Shown here: piece after piece, positions 1 to 11,985 of the stretch | Layout: every line of letters begins with the position of its first letter | Position numbering within the stretch: position 1 is the first letter of the stretch | From: Geosiphon pyriformis | Taxonomy: Eukaryota; Glomeromycota; Glomeromycetes; Archaeosporales; Geosiphonaceae | Reading direction: 5' to 3' | Length of the DNA: 64,000 bases | Assembly: GCA_016748015.1 (NCBI GenBank) | Contig: JAAOMT010000054.1 | Span: forward strand, 1-64,000 | Program-made: the position numbers and the translations under genes | The notes under the pieces: generated by a model | What the model was told of the DNA's origin: nothing | The model's database searches: none | The model's input: the letters and a program-made list of their open reading frames with translations, nothing else

Positions 1-38
<38 letters not shown>
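1..38. repeat. poly(A) run at window start
   Basis: There are 38 consecutive A before the first mixed sequence. It may be a genuine homopolymer or an assembly edge; the sequence cannot tell these apart. No gene overlaps it. Confidence 0.9.
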
Positions 39-40
<2 letters not shown>

Positions 41-466
41 CGATTAGATCTCTCACTTAATTTAATACTGAATGCACAACACTCTTATATTATAAAAAAT
101 ATTGAGATTAAACAAAACATAGTAAGAGTGGCACAAAAACGGTTGATTGTCAACAAGTCCCACACCCACAAACAAACAGTTATTCTTCGTCGGTTCCCAG
201 ACTGACTATTAATTAGATCGTTTATACAACATTTTTTAAAATCGCATAAAAGCAGCCCATCTCTGTCCAAAAATTTTTTTTCTCTGTTCAACGGCCTTTA
301 ACTATCGAAAGTTTTCTTTATCAAATAAAAAAACCATTGAAAGGAAATTTCTCTGAGAAATACTTTCGTTCAATAGGCTCTTTCCTCTATTCGACTTGCC
401 ACTGGTTTACTTTAAATTCCAGCTTGTTTTCATAACAGTCTATCAACTATTAGCTCAAATAAAAAT
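39..466 (+). promoter_or_regulatory. 5' flank / 5' UTR of the bZIP gene
   Basis: This is about 430 bases of non-coding DNA upstream of the bZIP start codon. It is pyrimidine-rich in its second half, a frequent feature near fungal transcription starts. No specific operator or clear TATA box is recognised, and no ORF here looks real. Its role as promoter is inferred from position only. Confidence 0.4.
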
Positions 467-2082
467 ATGAGCCAAGAAAATTTCAAGGACGACGATTTTT
501 TGGCAGCTAGCCTAGTTTCTACCTCACCCCAATTACAAAGAACTCGATCTCAGCAATATGAAGGTAAACTTTGTTCTATTGTTTTATTTCTACCCAGGAC
601 GCGACCTTGAAAACTCCACGGTCTTGAAAAGTTTCTTCTTATTTATGACACATAAATATCAATTTTCGAATATTCACTTCATAAACCGGGAATTCTAACA
701 ACTATCATTTTGAAATTCGATCAAACTTATAGTACCCGTAACAAGTACTCCAGCCAACTTCAATTATGACGCAAATGATTTTTCCGATTTTCTCGGCCCT
801 TTTGGTCACCTGAATGAAGGAGGTTACGAGCAGCTTGATTCAGCTCAACGTTTCTATCTCACTTCCCCTGTCCTTTCAAAGTCTGCGGGTCACGCGTCCG
901 TTGTAGAGGAGTCGAATGAATATTTTGTCGATTCGACAAATGTTTCGACACCTGAGCAATACGATGAGGCTGTCTCCAGTCCAGAAACGAACGTTTACGT
1001 ATATACACCACCTTCATCATCGACACAAGAGCACCAATCTCAACAAAATGTCGATGACACTCCCCACCAACAACAAGAGCAACTAATTTCTGGCGAGACT
1101 CAAGAGCGTCACCAACAGCAGGAGCAACAGGAGTCAATTTATTCACCTGTCATGATGTTGCAATTTCAGCAAAACCAACCAATCTATTTCGGTGACAGTC
1201 AGGATCACTTAGAATTACAACAGCAGCAACAGCAAGATGATTTACAACGAAAACTTGATGGCCAAGAACTTTCTAGTATAACAATGGCACAATTGAGTGA
1301 TGATCTTCCTTCACTTCCGTCAGCTGATACTTCGGTTCCACATGAAAAAGGGATAAGAAAACGGAAAGCCTCTGAGGTAGAAGGTGACGAAATCTCGGGG
1401 CGAAATTCAAAGGTGGTAAAATTAGAACAGAATCGAGCAGCAGGTATATATCTTTTGAACTTGAAACTATTTATTTGTTATTTACATTCATAAACAGTAA
1501 TCTTGAAATATTTATATTAATCGGACTTTCAATTTATTGATCAAATTTTTAGCAAAAAAGTCGCGCGAGAAGAAAAAGCATCATATTGAACAGTTGGTGC
1601 AGAAGGCTGAGGACCTGGAAGGGCGAAATACCAGGCTCAAAGCTGATTATTCCTCGCTGAAGGAGGAAATCTCAAACCTGAAGCTTCAGCTATTAACCCA
1701 AAATCAGTGTGGTTGCGGACTTAACTTGGCCCGGGAATATCTTCAACAGCGCGGCCTTCCAATGTTTGCTCCAGTGTCCAATCTTGCTGGCACCGGAACA
1801 CCAGTAATGCCAACTTCGACCTTGGTTAACGTTCCGAGGTCTGTGGATATTTCAAGTCCTTTGGTAGGGGACCTATTCCTAGAGGATGAAAACTCTCTGG
1901 AGGAGATTGTCGACGATTTTTTAGGTTACATCCCTTCATCTCCCCCTAATGATGCCCAAGGCATTAATAATGCTCACTTGTGCACACCGCAAATGCCTGG
2001 TACAACAAGACAACCAACCTCTGGTATGTTCCTACAGTCCAATAGCAATCCGTTCTGGGCTCCCTTCAGCGGCCAATATTGA
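467..2082 (+). CDS. bZIP transcription factor (3 exons, 445 aa)
   Basis: A predicted nuclear DNA-binding protein. Exons are 467-563, 733-1443 and 1553-2082; both introns are GT-AG and the phases agree, giving 445 residues. The start is the first ATG in frame, in the context AAAATATGA. The basic region has the bZIP signature N-x7-R (N266 to R274, NRAAAKKSR), split by intron 2. A perfect leucine heptad follows at 284, 291, 298, 305 and 312, ten residues after R274 as expected, so the protein should dimerise through a coiled coil. The middle part (about residues 150-240) is very Gln-rich and resembles an activation domain. The C-terminal 120 residues hold a CGCG cluster and an acidic patch (EEIVDDF). 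The ATF/CREB or Hac1/XBP1-like subclass cannot be decided by eye. The gene is intact, has normal codon use and CpG, and lies outside the transposon island. Confidence 0.93.
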
Positions 2083-2169
2083 AGCAGAACCTGTACAAAA
2101 AAAAAAGGACTTTGTGTAAATAATTAATCACTACATGCATTATTGGGAACAACTTTTCGCCAAAAAAGC

Positions 2170-2297
2170 AAGGATGAGAGATTTAAAATTAGGTATGGCA
2201 TCAAATAAAGTCCCGATTTCGGGCAAATCGGACTTTCAGAAAATTATGGACAATTGAGTGCAATGTAAATAATAGAAAGGTAGAATCTCTCATCCTT
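2170..2297. repeat. 128-bp segment with 14-bp inverted ends
   Basis: AAGGATGAGAGATT at 2170-2183 is repeated as its exact reverse complement at 2284-2297. The ends are perfect and the interior is unrelated. This could be a small non-autonomous (MITE-like) element or a long-range stem in the 3' UTR of the bZIP gene. No obvious target-site duplication is visible. Confidence 0.5.
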
Positions 2298-2690
2298 TCT
2301 TCCAATTACTTGCTAAGCTTTGAACAATTTTAATAGTTTATATTCAAATAATGTTTTGCTCTGAGTTTGCGGGCCCATATTATAAACATTATAATCAGTA
2401 GTAATATAGGATCACATAAATTTATCAGATATCTTGATTTTGCAAACTCCCCTTCCTCCATAAGCCATTAGCAAAATATAAGGAACGTAATATGACTAGT
2501 TTGGCAAAGGTTCTCCCAAGCCTTGTACATACAGAATAGCATTTAATATATTATTAGGAAGAAATGAACAGAACACAATATGGTGCAAGGCGAGGAAGAT
2601 TTTTTTCATCTTGTACGAAAAACTTTTTAAAAAAAAATCATGAGTAGTTATGACTTCGAAAAAAAATTAAAGATAAAACTTCGAACGTAA

Positions 2691-2716
2691 TCCTCGAAAG
2701 TTTTAACTTTCGAGGA
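2691..2716. terminator. perfect 12-bp hairpin between convergent genes
   Basis: TCCTCGAAAGTT, a two-base TT loop and AACTTTCGAGGA form an uninterrupted 12-bp stem. It lies between two convergent genes, so a role in 3'-end formation of either transcript is possible. Being a terminator is inference; eukaryotic polyadenylation does not need such a stem. Confidence 0.35.
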
Positions 2717-2960
2717 AATATTTTGAAGTTTACAATGTTACCTTTACCTGTGGAAAATAAAAGATTTGATTATTATATTTTGTATCATCACAACTTAGCC
2801 AATATAATAAAAATGTTGACTTTAAAAATGATTTTTCCTCTTGATAATTTTTCCGCTATCTAATATTTGTATTGACTTTATAAGGTTTTAAACTGTGAGT
2901 AACAAGACATTCTCCGAGCACTGCAAAAAATTTTGCTTCAAACCTCGAAATCTTCTTTGA

Positions 2961-5900
2961 CTATGTACATTTGTCTTGGGTCCCATTGAATGAATTGTGG
3001 GCAAATTTCGATCTTCCAATATTTTCCTGATATTTTCCATAAAACAAATGCTATATGAAATGTATTTATAAACAGCAAAAGAAATAATACACAGAAATGT
3101 ATAAGCTCACTTTAACAATCCTCGCAAGGACCTTTTCGGTAATACCTGCATGCCGTAGATTCGATAACTGTTTAATAAAAAACAATTTAATCATATTACT
3201 TTTACAAACTTTGATGTAAGGCCAACGACAAGCTACCTCATCTATCGGACCGTTTTGTTTAATAAATTCCAAAATGGTCTCAGCCCTTTTTGGTCCAATT
3301 CCTTTCAAACCCCTAATTTGCCTCAACGCCCCTGTGTTAATAATAGTCACTATCGCAGATTCGCTTAAGTCTGAATTTTCATCCTTTGCCGCCTCAATTA
3401 ACTGTCGATCCTGACGACATTTAACCCAGACAGACCGGGGAATTGGAGATGCTAAAGATCGCGGAACTGGAATTGCCAATGGTTTTGCATTCGATGAAGT
3501 TGAACAAGCTTGCGATACTGACGCAGTATCAGACATTTGGTCGTCTTGTCTTTGTTCTATTGTAGTTGTATCACCCTGTGTTTTACGCTTCTTTGTTTTA
3601 AGCTGTTTTCCATTTATAATAGCCTCTTTAATGGTATTAATTTTCTTTACCAGATGAAGGTTATCGGGTATGTAAGCGAACGCTGATTAATATCAATGAA
3701 ATGAAACCATGTTCAATAGGTCATTAATTAGCAAGTTGTTTAGTTTTGAAAAGCACAGATAAAACTATTTTGGACACCTGTCTGATAACTCTCAAGCGCA
3801 TCCTCTAATTCGTTTTGGGTCTCGTGGGCTTTTGCAAGAGCTACGAGGGCCCGCGCAGTTTTCGTCTTTGTCTCTGGGGTTAACAGATTAGCGAGTTGAG
3901 GGTCTTTTTTCGTTTCGCTAAAATCAAAAAATTTATGAAATGAAATATTCAAACTTCAAGATATAGTCATAAAAAACTTACAGCTTCTGCTCCAAGACTT
4001 TAATTCTTTGATTTAAATTTTCATTTTGTTTGTGCACTATTGGACTGAGAGAAGTAATAAAAGTCAAAAGGATAGCTTGTGGTAACTCGGGTCCTTATTT
4101 AGAGAGGGCAGATCTAAATTAGGTGAATACCTAAGCATTTGTTGCTTGACCTCTTTGAACTTGTTTTCCAATCTTTGATCCAGATTATGACGAATTTTTT
4201 CCTCTATGTCTTGAATTTGTTTTTCGGACAAAGGAACTCTTTGATGGTACGATAGTTCTTCTGTCTTATAATTTGCATTATTCCAAGAACTATTCATTGA
4301 CATAAGAACGCTATCACTTAATCTCTCAGTTTTCGATGAATTTGAATTGCTATTCTTTGTATCGGTTGGGTCACTAAGCCTTTGACGTTTGGGTTTTGGC
4401 TCGTCTTTACTTTTCATTGGAAACCGAGTTATGCCGAGTTGAAACTTTGGCGGCAATGGTGGACCTAAGGAAACGTGGAATGATTAGAGCCTCGAATCTG
4501 TTTGTAAAATTTTTTTATACATGTCTCTTACGGGAGTTATAGTTGACTTGGGGTTTGTTTTCAATTTCTTTTGTCCGCTTAGCAAAATTTAAGGTGCTAT
4601 TACCCATATAAAAGTGATCAATGGATATTGGAGTTGGTACGATGAGAAAACATAAATTTAAAAGACTTACTTGTACGTATCCATATAGAAAGACTGTTAA
4701 GAGAATGTAAATAAGATTAATGAGATTTGTGATTACCAAAAAGTCGACTAGGATACGACGAATACCTGGCCCGGTGATATATTTATTATAATCATGCTAA
4801 GGCTTCGCCCTCCAAGAGAGTCCTAGAATTTGAGAAAAATTGGATACAGAATCTGATCTGATTTATGTAAGGATTTTGAGAAGCGTACTTGCAATATTCT
4901 TGTCAATTTGGAATCTCGATATGGAATCCGTGACTAAATTGACCCAGAAAATTTTTTAGGAAGCTAGATTCGAGTAATTAAAGACTCAGGAACACAAGAC
5001 TTACCAAACCCTGGTTCAAGGCTTCGACAACTTGGTTCAAAGCAAAAAGGCTTTTATTGATGGCACCGCTTTCGGCAATCCGCTCTTTGCCATTTTCGGT
5101 CCGGCGATTGTCTTCTGAACCTGCTAAATCAATTAAGTGAACTTTACCAACCGTTATCTCATCAGTATCGCTATTCCGACAAGACACCTATCATTGTGTA
5201 ATTTCATTTTAGTATTGTATTTTAAATTGTATATTTCACAAGACATACATAAATGCACATATCAGCATGTGATCGGCTCGACAAAACGTTAAGCCTGGTT
5301 GCTGCTGTGGAGCGGTTTTTACAGGCAGCGCTATAAAGTGGAAATTAAAATAGATGAAAAAAGAGGACTAATACAGAAAGAAAATTGAGCTTTTATACCT
5401 GTATGTCCTCAAGAATTCATCATAAGAGTTGATTTTTTTCTTTTGAATTATTAATTAAATATCAGGAAAATAATTATTAAAAAGTAAAAACTGTCCGTGC
5501 AAATGAAATACCTCGGTGATATTCGGAAGAAAAATATTTTTATGAGAATCCTCACGAATGGACAAGCCTCCTGTGGGTGCCTAGCATTTCAATGTTATGT
5601 GAACAAAAAAAAATGTAAATTGTTTATGGAAATAGGATTACGCGTTAAAATGTACATTCAGCTTACCATTTCTCTCGGGATTAGTAAATCATATATAATT
5701 TCTTTGTATATTTCTATATATGAAAGGCTGTACTCCAAAATCATTTTTGATTTCGCTTTGATTTTGAACAAGGTTTGAACGGTTCGGGGAATTATTCCTG
5801 GTTCTGAGGAAGTACCTTGCATTGTGAATGTTTTACCTAAAAATTAGATTAATTTGGTAAACAAATCTAAGAAACCATTGGACAAACGATTTTGACTCCA

Positions 5901-6471
5901 CCCTCACAATATCCTTTCACATAGTCAGGTCTGAAAAAAATCCCTTGACTAAAATCGCCAAATTACTCGATTCTTTTTATAAAAATTTTGCAAGGATTAC
6001 TAAAGACGTTGGAATTCCAGAAACTACCTGATCCAGTCACACCATAGGCAAATATTGTGGTATTCTAATGCAATTGAGAGAATTTTTTAAAATCAAGCTT
6101 TAAAATTATTCATGTTAAAAATTGAGATACATGCCATTCCTCTAAACACCGAATTAAGCATGGGCCTAACGTCAGCATCAAATATATCAGCTTGTGTAGA
6201 AGCCGGACCATAGCAAGAATTAAAACTGCGAAAGTAAGGAAAGGCTTAGTAATAAAAATTTCTTTACTGAATATTCAAAGTTGATTTAGAAAAACCTGTA
6301 AATCAAATCCTCTGAAGTATTTCTTTGATTGGTAATCTTGATTGTGTTTTTATAAACCCTCACTGCATCGTCGGACAATTCCTCTTCAAGAAAAGGCCTT
6401 ACTCGACAGATGACCTTTACTTTTTGTTGTGAGGGAGTTTTCTCCCCTCTTTTACCCCCCGGTGAATTCAT
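2961..6471 (-). CDS. KIF22: kinesin-10 chromokinesin, KIF22/Kid-like (18 exons, 714 aa)
   Basis: A plus-end motor of the Kid family, which binds chromosome arms and pushes them during spindle assembly. Exons (high to low): 6471-6296, 6225-6135, 6064-6028, 5836-5667, 5580-5512, 5439-5399, 5330-5249, 5187-5005, 4933-4889, 4822-4766, 4693-4671, 4596-4532, 4464-4131, 4044-3982, 3917-3778, 3682-3237, 3167-3111, 3026-2961. All phases agree. Motor domain, about residues 18-340: P-loop GVTGSGKT (97-104), switch I NVLSSRSH (209-216), switch II DLAGSE (242-247) and [10 protein letters not shown] near 327-336. A Lys-rich neck and coiled coil (about 360-480) and a TPR-like helical pair (about 480-540) follow. 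The C-terminal helix-hairpin-helix ([13 protein letters not shown], then HAGITEKV, then VKENI) is the DNA-binding hallmark of KIF22. Human KIF22 is of similar length (about 665 aa). Intron 2 uses a GC donor and exon 11 is only 23 nt. The last exon is the least certain; reading through exon 17 gives an alternative stop at 3066. Confidence 0.93.
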
Positions 6472-7574
6472 AGGTTGATTCTTCCCAAGATCGACGAAGT
6501 TCGGTTAGTAAGAGACTTTATGACAATTGAAGTTTGTTGATTTTACGCGACTGATAACTCTGATTTTCACGCGCTTGCTTTTCTAACCAATAAGTTTATT
6601 CGAATCAAAAATAATATTTGCTTTAAAATTTTGACATATATGTTTTAACTTGACAAAAACAATATTAATTTTATTTATTTAACTGCATTTACAACGTGTA
6701 ATTCAACCACTATCTACAAGAAATATTATATAACAAAAGTAGCTTATGTGCTTTTTACATGTGACCAGTCATTTGGACCAGCCAAATTATTAATCAAACT
6801 AGATGCAATTTTATTAAAAACTTGCAAAACTAACATAAATACTTTTAAATCTATCCATATTATTCTTTTACATTTTTTAAGTTTATTAATTTTTTATTGT
6901 TAAAATTAAACCAATAATGATATAAAATTAACCATTTTATTTTTAGATAGTGATAATTTATATAAATTATGCTTTTTTTAACCAAAAAAATATATTATTA
7001 TTTATAAAATCAATTTTTAATACTTTTATATCTTTAAGTATTTAATATTTATAAATTGAAATTTATTTATTGGTTTATATTTTTCTTAATTTATATTGTT
7101 AAAATTAATCTAAAAAACAAAAAACTAGTTTTTGTAATTTTTTAAATAATATTTGTTAATAATAATTACAAATTAATTATTTATATTTAAATTTTTAAAA
7201 AAAATAATTGTAAATTTTTATTTATTTATTTAACAAATAAAATTCAAATATTATTTATTATAATACAATATATAATATTTTAAAATAAATATAATTTATG
7301 TATTTTTTACATATAATTAACTACTTGATTAATTAAGACTAAATTATTAAAAAAATCAAAATTATTAATTAAACTTATTATTTTAATATATTTAAATAAA
7401 ATTATTACTAAAACAATATTTTATAAAATAATAAATAAAAATTAAATAAGTTAATAAAAATTCTAAAAAACAAAAGAAGAAAAACAGCTCAAAATATTAA
7501 ATAATTACAAATACAACTAAAATTAGATTATATTAAAACTAAAAAACAGTAAAGTAAAAAATTTAATTTTAAAT
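6472..7574. other. kinesin promoter side, then extreme AT-rich DNA
   Basis: The first roughly 120 bases still contain CpG and look like the promoter side of the kinesin gene. From about 6590 the sequence turns into A/T runs with almost no CpG. No ORF or element is recognisable between 6840 and 7574. This is the left border of the transposon island. Confidence 0.6.
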
Positions 7575-7779
7575 AGAATAAAACATTTTATTTTTTTTTA
7601 TTAGCAATTTATAAATATAACCCAACTATTATTTAATATATAAAAGCATAAAAAAAATCCAACTAAATATAACTTATACACTTACTACATGTAATTAATT
7701 ATTCATGCCAATTAAGACAATACTACATACTTATATACATATTTATACTATTATCTATACTTAAAAAGAAAGAACAAGC

Positions 7780-8700
7780 TCTTTACAAACCAAAACTAAC
7801 AGCAAAAGATTTAAAAATGCCAAGTAAATAGATAACACCAACAAAAAAAAAGCATGACATATCATCAAAAACTGCAAAAACTAAACTATTGTTATCAATC
7901 AGACCATTCTTCTCTATATTTATTCTGAATTTTGCTTTTAATAATCACAACTTACTTCAATGTTTTTCAGCCAAACCATACATAAAATTTATTACCAATT
8001 TGACTGTTTTTTTTTTATCTTTAAAAATCAAAGCTATTTTATTAATCCAATTTCTAAACACAAAATTATTGCACAAAATTATATAAAAATTAACATTCAA
8101 AATTCCAGAAAAGAGTGTATGTAACACCACAAAAGAAGACAGAAAATAACTAGCCACCAATAATTTCCATAAATTTATATAGCTTATCAAGATTTAAGAA
8201 TACACATTAGTGTTTCTTAAATAAATAAAAGCATAATTTAGAAATTTGACATTACTATATAATAAACACAAAATATTCAGATAATCTTTATTATAAAGTT
8301 TTTTTCTAACTGCAGTTGACAGTCTCTTATAAATAGTTTTTATCAAATATATATGAATAGCAGCAGAGACTTTGCTAATAAAACCTAATAGCATATAAAA
8401 ATTTGGATACTATATTACAGTAGTACTATTTTAGTCTATATTCTTAATTAATAACTTCTGAATTATACATGTACTATGACCAGCTTTCTATTGGATATAA
8501 CAAACAAACCAAAAAATATCCTAAACAAAGTGGCAAAAATTCTTTAATATAACTCTACCATTGGCTATAATAAACTTTTTATAAATCTCTACAGAAAAAA
8601 CAAAGCCAGATTGAACTGTTCTACATGCAAAAACATTAGTTCTTTCATTACTAATGTCTCCAGAATAATCTTTAATTTTTATTCACCTTATAAAAATATC
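7780..8700 (-). pseudogene. LN1 C-terminal region
   Basis: The minus-strand block around 8194-8394 (IYLIKTIYKRLSTAVRKKLY) aligns with LN2 at about 56540-56610 (IYLIKMVY, then PVAIRKRLYDKNYL). It belongs to the part after RNase H. The function of this tail is not known. It is frame-broken throughout. Confidence 0.6.
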
Positions 8701-9649
8701 TTTAAATCTTATTAAATTGATTATATAATGTCTTTCTATTCAGCATCTGTTTTAAAAGTCTGGTCAATAAAGTGAGAGCTCTAAATAACAAGCATCTAAA
8801 GCAGCTTGACTGTTTATGTACACTATTATTAAACAAGATAATAGAATACATTCCAAAGCCAAAGCAACTGTTTAAAGCTCAATCAATATAAATAAAAACA
8901 GCTTATGCATTTTAACACTAATACCAACTCCAATGTCAAAAAAATAAGTCACTACTCTATCAGTAACTTTTGTTGTACCAAATAGCCTCAGAAAATCATT
9001 TGTATATATATTAAATTTGTTAGCTTATAATTTATGCAAACTATTCTAAACAGCTAAAAAGCCATTTAAACAAAAAAAGTTTGAGCAATTAAATATGCCA
9101 CTGCTTCTACTAAATCCAACTGAGTTTCTATTTAAGTAAAACAACACCTTTTTAAATTATAACAATATTAAACTCTTAGGACTTAATTTTTTCCAATAAC
9201 AAAAAGTGCTTCAATTCATCAATAACTCTTGTTTATTTAACAATTTGTTATCAAAAACAACACTAAAATACTTTAATGAATATCTTAAAATAAATAGAAT
9301 TTCTTAAGATTAAAGACATTAAAAATTGGCAAAAATCACGAAATGCATTAGGTAAGTTGTTAGACAAAAAAATCTTATTATCCAAAAACAATTTTACAAT
9401 ATCAGCCAAAAAGTTATTTACAGAACTGACTTTTAATCTAACAAAATATTACAAAAGATTCAAAAAAGCCCAACCCAAGATTTGCAAGTTTAAAAAGCAA
9501 TGCTCAAACAATTATCCAAGAATTTTGGATGTATTAAAGAACATAATTAAAAAAGAGATCTTGTTTTTTACTTACAACTGCTCAAATAATTTGAAACTAT
9601 AAAAAAAAAATAATGTAAAGTTTCAGTCAAAAAATCACTTGGCAGATTG

Positions 9650-10920
9650 GCCTTAAATCTTAACTCTTTCCTTAGCAAAACATCTTATCTTTAACATACA
9701 GTCTTAGAAATAAAACTAAATTGTATATAGTAGTTAACTATAGGCTGTAAGATTGCCAAAATCAAATATGCAAATTGTTTATTTGACAATGCCTTCCTGA
9801 AAACTAAGTTGGAAAAAAATTTAATATTAAATTGAGTTTTGGCAAGACTGGATTTGGACAAACTATCTGTTAACAAATAGATTTCCAAATACTTATAATG
9901 TTTATTATGTTTGACTATAGAAATTGGCTGACTACAAATTCACAAAAATACAACTCTAATCTTTTGATTAATTGAAATTATTATTATTAATGGAAATGTT
10001 ATTTAATTCAAAAAACTTACTAGCTATGTTTAAGATGTATTGAGTCAAACCTTGACTATTTTCGACTTAAATTGTATTATTAACAAATATATCTGCTATA
10101 AAAAAAGAAGATTTACTCTTATTGGTCTTTAACTTGTCTGTTTTTGTCACAAAATTCATATTAATTTTGTACTCACACAAATGCTCTTGCCTTTTAACCT
10201 TACACAACAAGAGATTATAAAAAATTTTCTACAAGAAAAATGAAAACACTTTATTTTAATCCAGCTTATCTATAATTATGTAATCATTTAAAAGACTAAA
10301 GTTAGTTATTATTTTGTTAATTCTATCCATGTATATATTTCCAAAATATTTTATAAATTTGCTATATATCTTAATATGCTTTAAACTAGTTTTAAGATAA
10401 TGCCACCCAATTGAATTATAAGTTTTACACATATTCTGAAAAACCAGCCAAACTTAACAGTCTTTTTTTAAAGCATTTTTTATTATAAAGCCAACAACAA
10501 AAATGGGAAAATAAGTCAAAGTATTTTTCAAAATAGAAAAGTTGTTATCATAAAACACATCATATCTGCTACAAGCAGACGAAATTCAGTCTAATAAAAT
10601 CTTCAACAGAATTTTTTTAGCTGTTTTAATTAGAACAATAGATTATGTATTTGTTAAGACACTATTCTACTCATATGGTTTGAGGATTATTGAAATCTAC
10701 ACTTTCTTTCAAAGAACAAAAATCTTTTTAAGAGACAAACAAGAGTTTAGCAAACTTAGTAAGCATCCAAGTATTATTTTGTCATAATGTTTCCATAATT
10801 TATTTAATATACCAAACAAACCAGCAGCTTTACTATTAAACAAGCCACTAATAACTTGAACCAACTTGTTTATACTAATCATATCTATCATACCAGAAAA
10901 AGCATTTTTATTAACATAAC
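9650..10920 (-). pseudogene. LN1 reverse transcriptase remnant
   Basis: The minus-strand reading shows NSKAAGLFGILNKL (LINE RT block, usually K-A-P-G-x-D-G-I), a catalytic box FVNN near 10075-10088 where FVDD is expected, and the downstream block SKSSLAKTQFNIKFFSNL shared with LN2 (SKSSLAKAYLNIKFFSNL). Both catalytic Asp codons read as Asn, and stops and shifts are frequent. Confidence 0.7.
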
Positions 10921-10954
10921 TTAGTAGTGTATATTAACAAAACCATACAGTAGA

Positions 10955-11985
10955 AAGCATTGATGTTGTTATGGGTAAACTTGATAAGGTATAGTGATAA
11001 TATTTGGTGCTTTAATTTGAATGATAAAGGCTCTAAATAATCTTTGCAGTATAACTGGTTTTTGTTATCAGTCTTTGAAAGTTTTTCTTTGAATATGTAT
11101 TTATCTGTAGAGTTTTTTAGTTATAAAACACAGAGAGATGTTTCACAGTATTGCAACTTCTTCTATGTAAATGTAAGCTATTTTTTCTAAGCTAACAAGC
11201 ACAATTGTTAGAGTTTGGTAATGTCTTTTCACCTTTCTGGTAAGCTACCAAAATAATGTTAATATCTAAATTTAAGGAAAGTTTCCTTTTTTTACCAAAC
11301 TATTATGAAGTCTATTTCCAGACAGTTGATTTTCCTATGTTGCTATTTTACAGAAGAGAATAAATAAAATAAAATAAAAATAAAATAAAATAAAATAAAA
11401 ATAAAATAAAATAAAATAAAAATAAAATAAAATAAATTAGTATTATTAATTGTTATAATCAAAAGCAATTAGTCCAAGTTGTTAATAGTTTGAAGCATTT
11501 ATACTAAGAGCATCTGGCTAAAAACAAAGGTAAAAACAAGATTAATTTAGCTAAAACATATAAATACAAAAATCATATAGACATAAATTTTGAATTTGTT
11601 TAATATTTTCTTTATTTTAGTAAAATAAGATATAAGTAAAACCAAGGAATATGTAATAAATACAAATAGAAGGAAGTTAATTCTTTTTTTGCTATCTTTC
11701 TAACTTTTACAACTACTTGTTTTTATATATTTTTTGTTCTATAGAATTGCTTTTTAATTGTTTCATTTTTGCTAGTTATTGCTTTACTATTTCTGTTATT
11801 ACTTTGTTTTTTTTATATTATTACTAGTTATTTTGTGCTATAATATATTATTAAGTTTAGTATTATGTTATTCTAAGTTATTATATATTATTCTGTGTTC
11901 TTTTACATTATCCTGTATTATTTTATATTATCATATTTTTGGTCACATTTTTTTTATAACTTTGGATTGGTTTTTCTATTTGGAT
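10955..11985. repeat. about 1 kb of foreign DNA inside LN1
   Basis: LN2 runs without a break from KYRMLL to KNAFTKVI, but in LN1 the matching blocks (KYRVIL and KNAFSGMI) lie about 1 kb apart. The extra DNA has a TAAAA microsatellite (11362-11436) and a degenerate TTATATTATTNTG run (about 11800-11940). No coding domain, LTR or terminal inverted repeat is recognised. Borders are approximate. Confidence 0.55.
11362..11436. repeat. TAAAA microsatellite with 21-bp super-period
   Basis: Repeated TAAAA units in which about every fourth unit is lengthened to TAAAAA give a higher-order period of about 21 bases. Visible directly. Confidence 0.9.

Larger units (their letters stand above)
2083..2960. 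other. intergenic region between two convergent genes
   Basis: This region holds the 3' flanks of the bZIP gene (+) and the kinesin gene (-), which converge here. No ORF with coding character is seen. It contains a short-inverted-repeat element (2170-2297) and a perfect hairpin (2691-2716), listed separately, plus A/T-rich stretches that could carry polyadenylation signals for both genes. Confidence 0.6.

Noticed and set aside
859-1146. 95-codon minus-strand ORF
   Set aside because: Shadow of bZIP exon 2, whose frame, splice sites and downstream bZIP domain are all consistent.
3066-3110. Kinesin stop at 3066 without exon 18
   Set aside because: A good donor (GTGAGC) at 3110 and an acceptor at 3027 give VKENI, matching the expected end of KIF22. 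The read-through tail ([14 protein letters not shown]) looks intronic.
5497-5778. 93-codon plus-strand ORF
   Set aside because: Antisense to kinesin exons 4-5, which carry conserved motor blocks ([27 protein letters not shown]).
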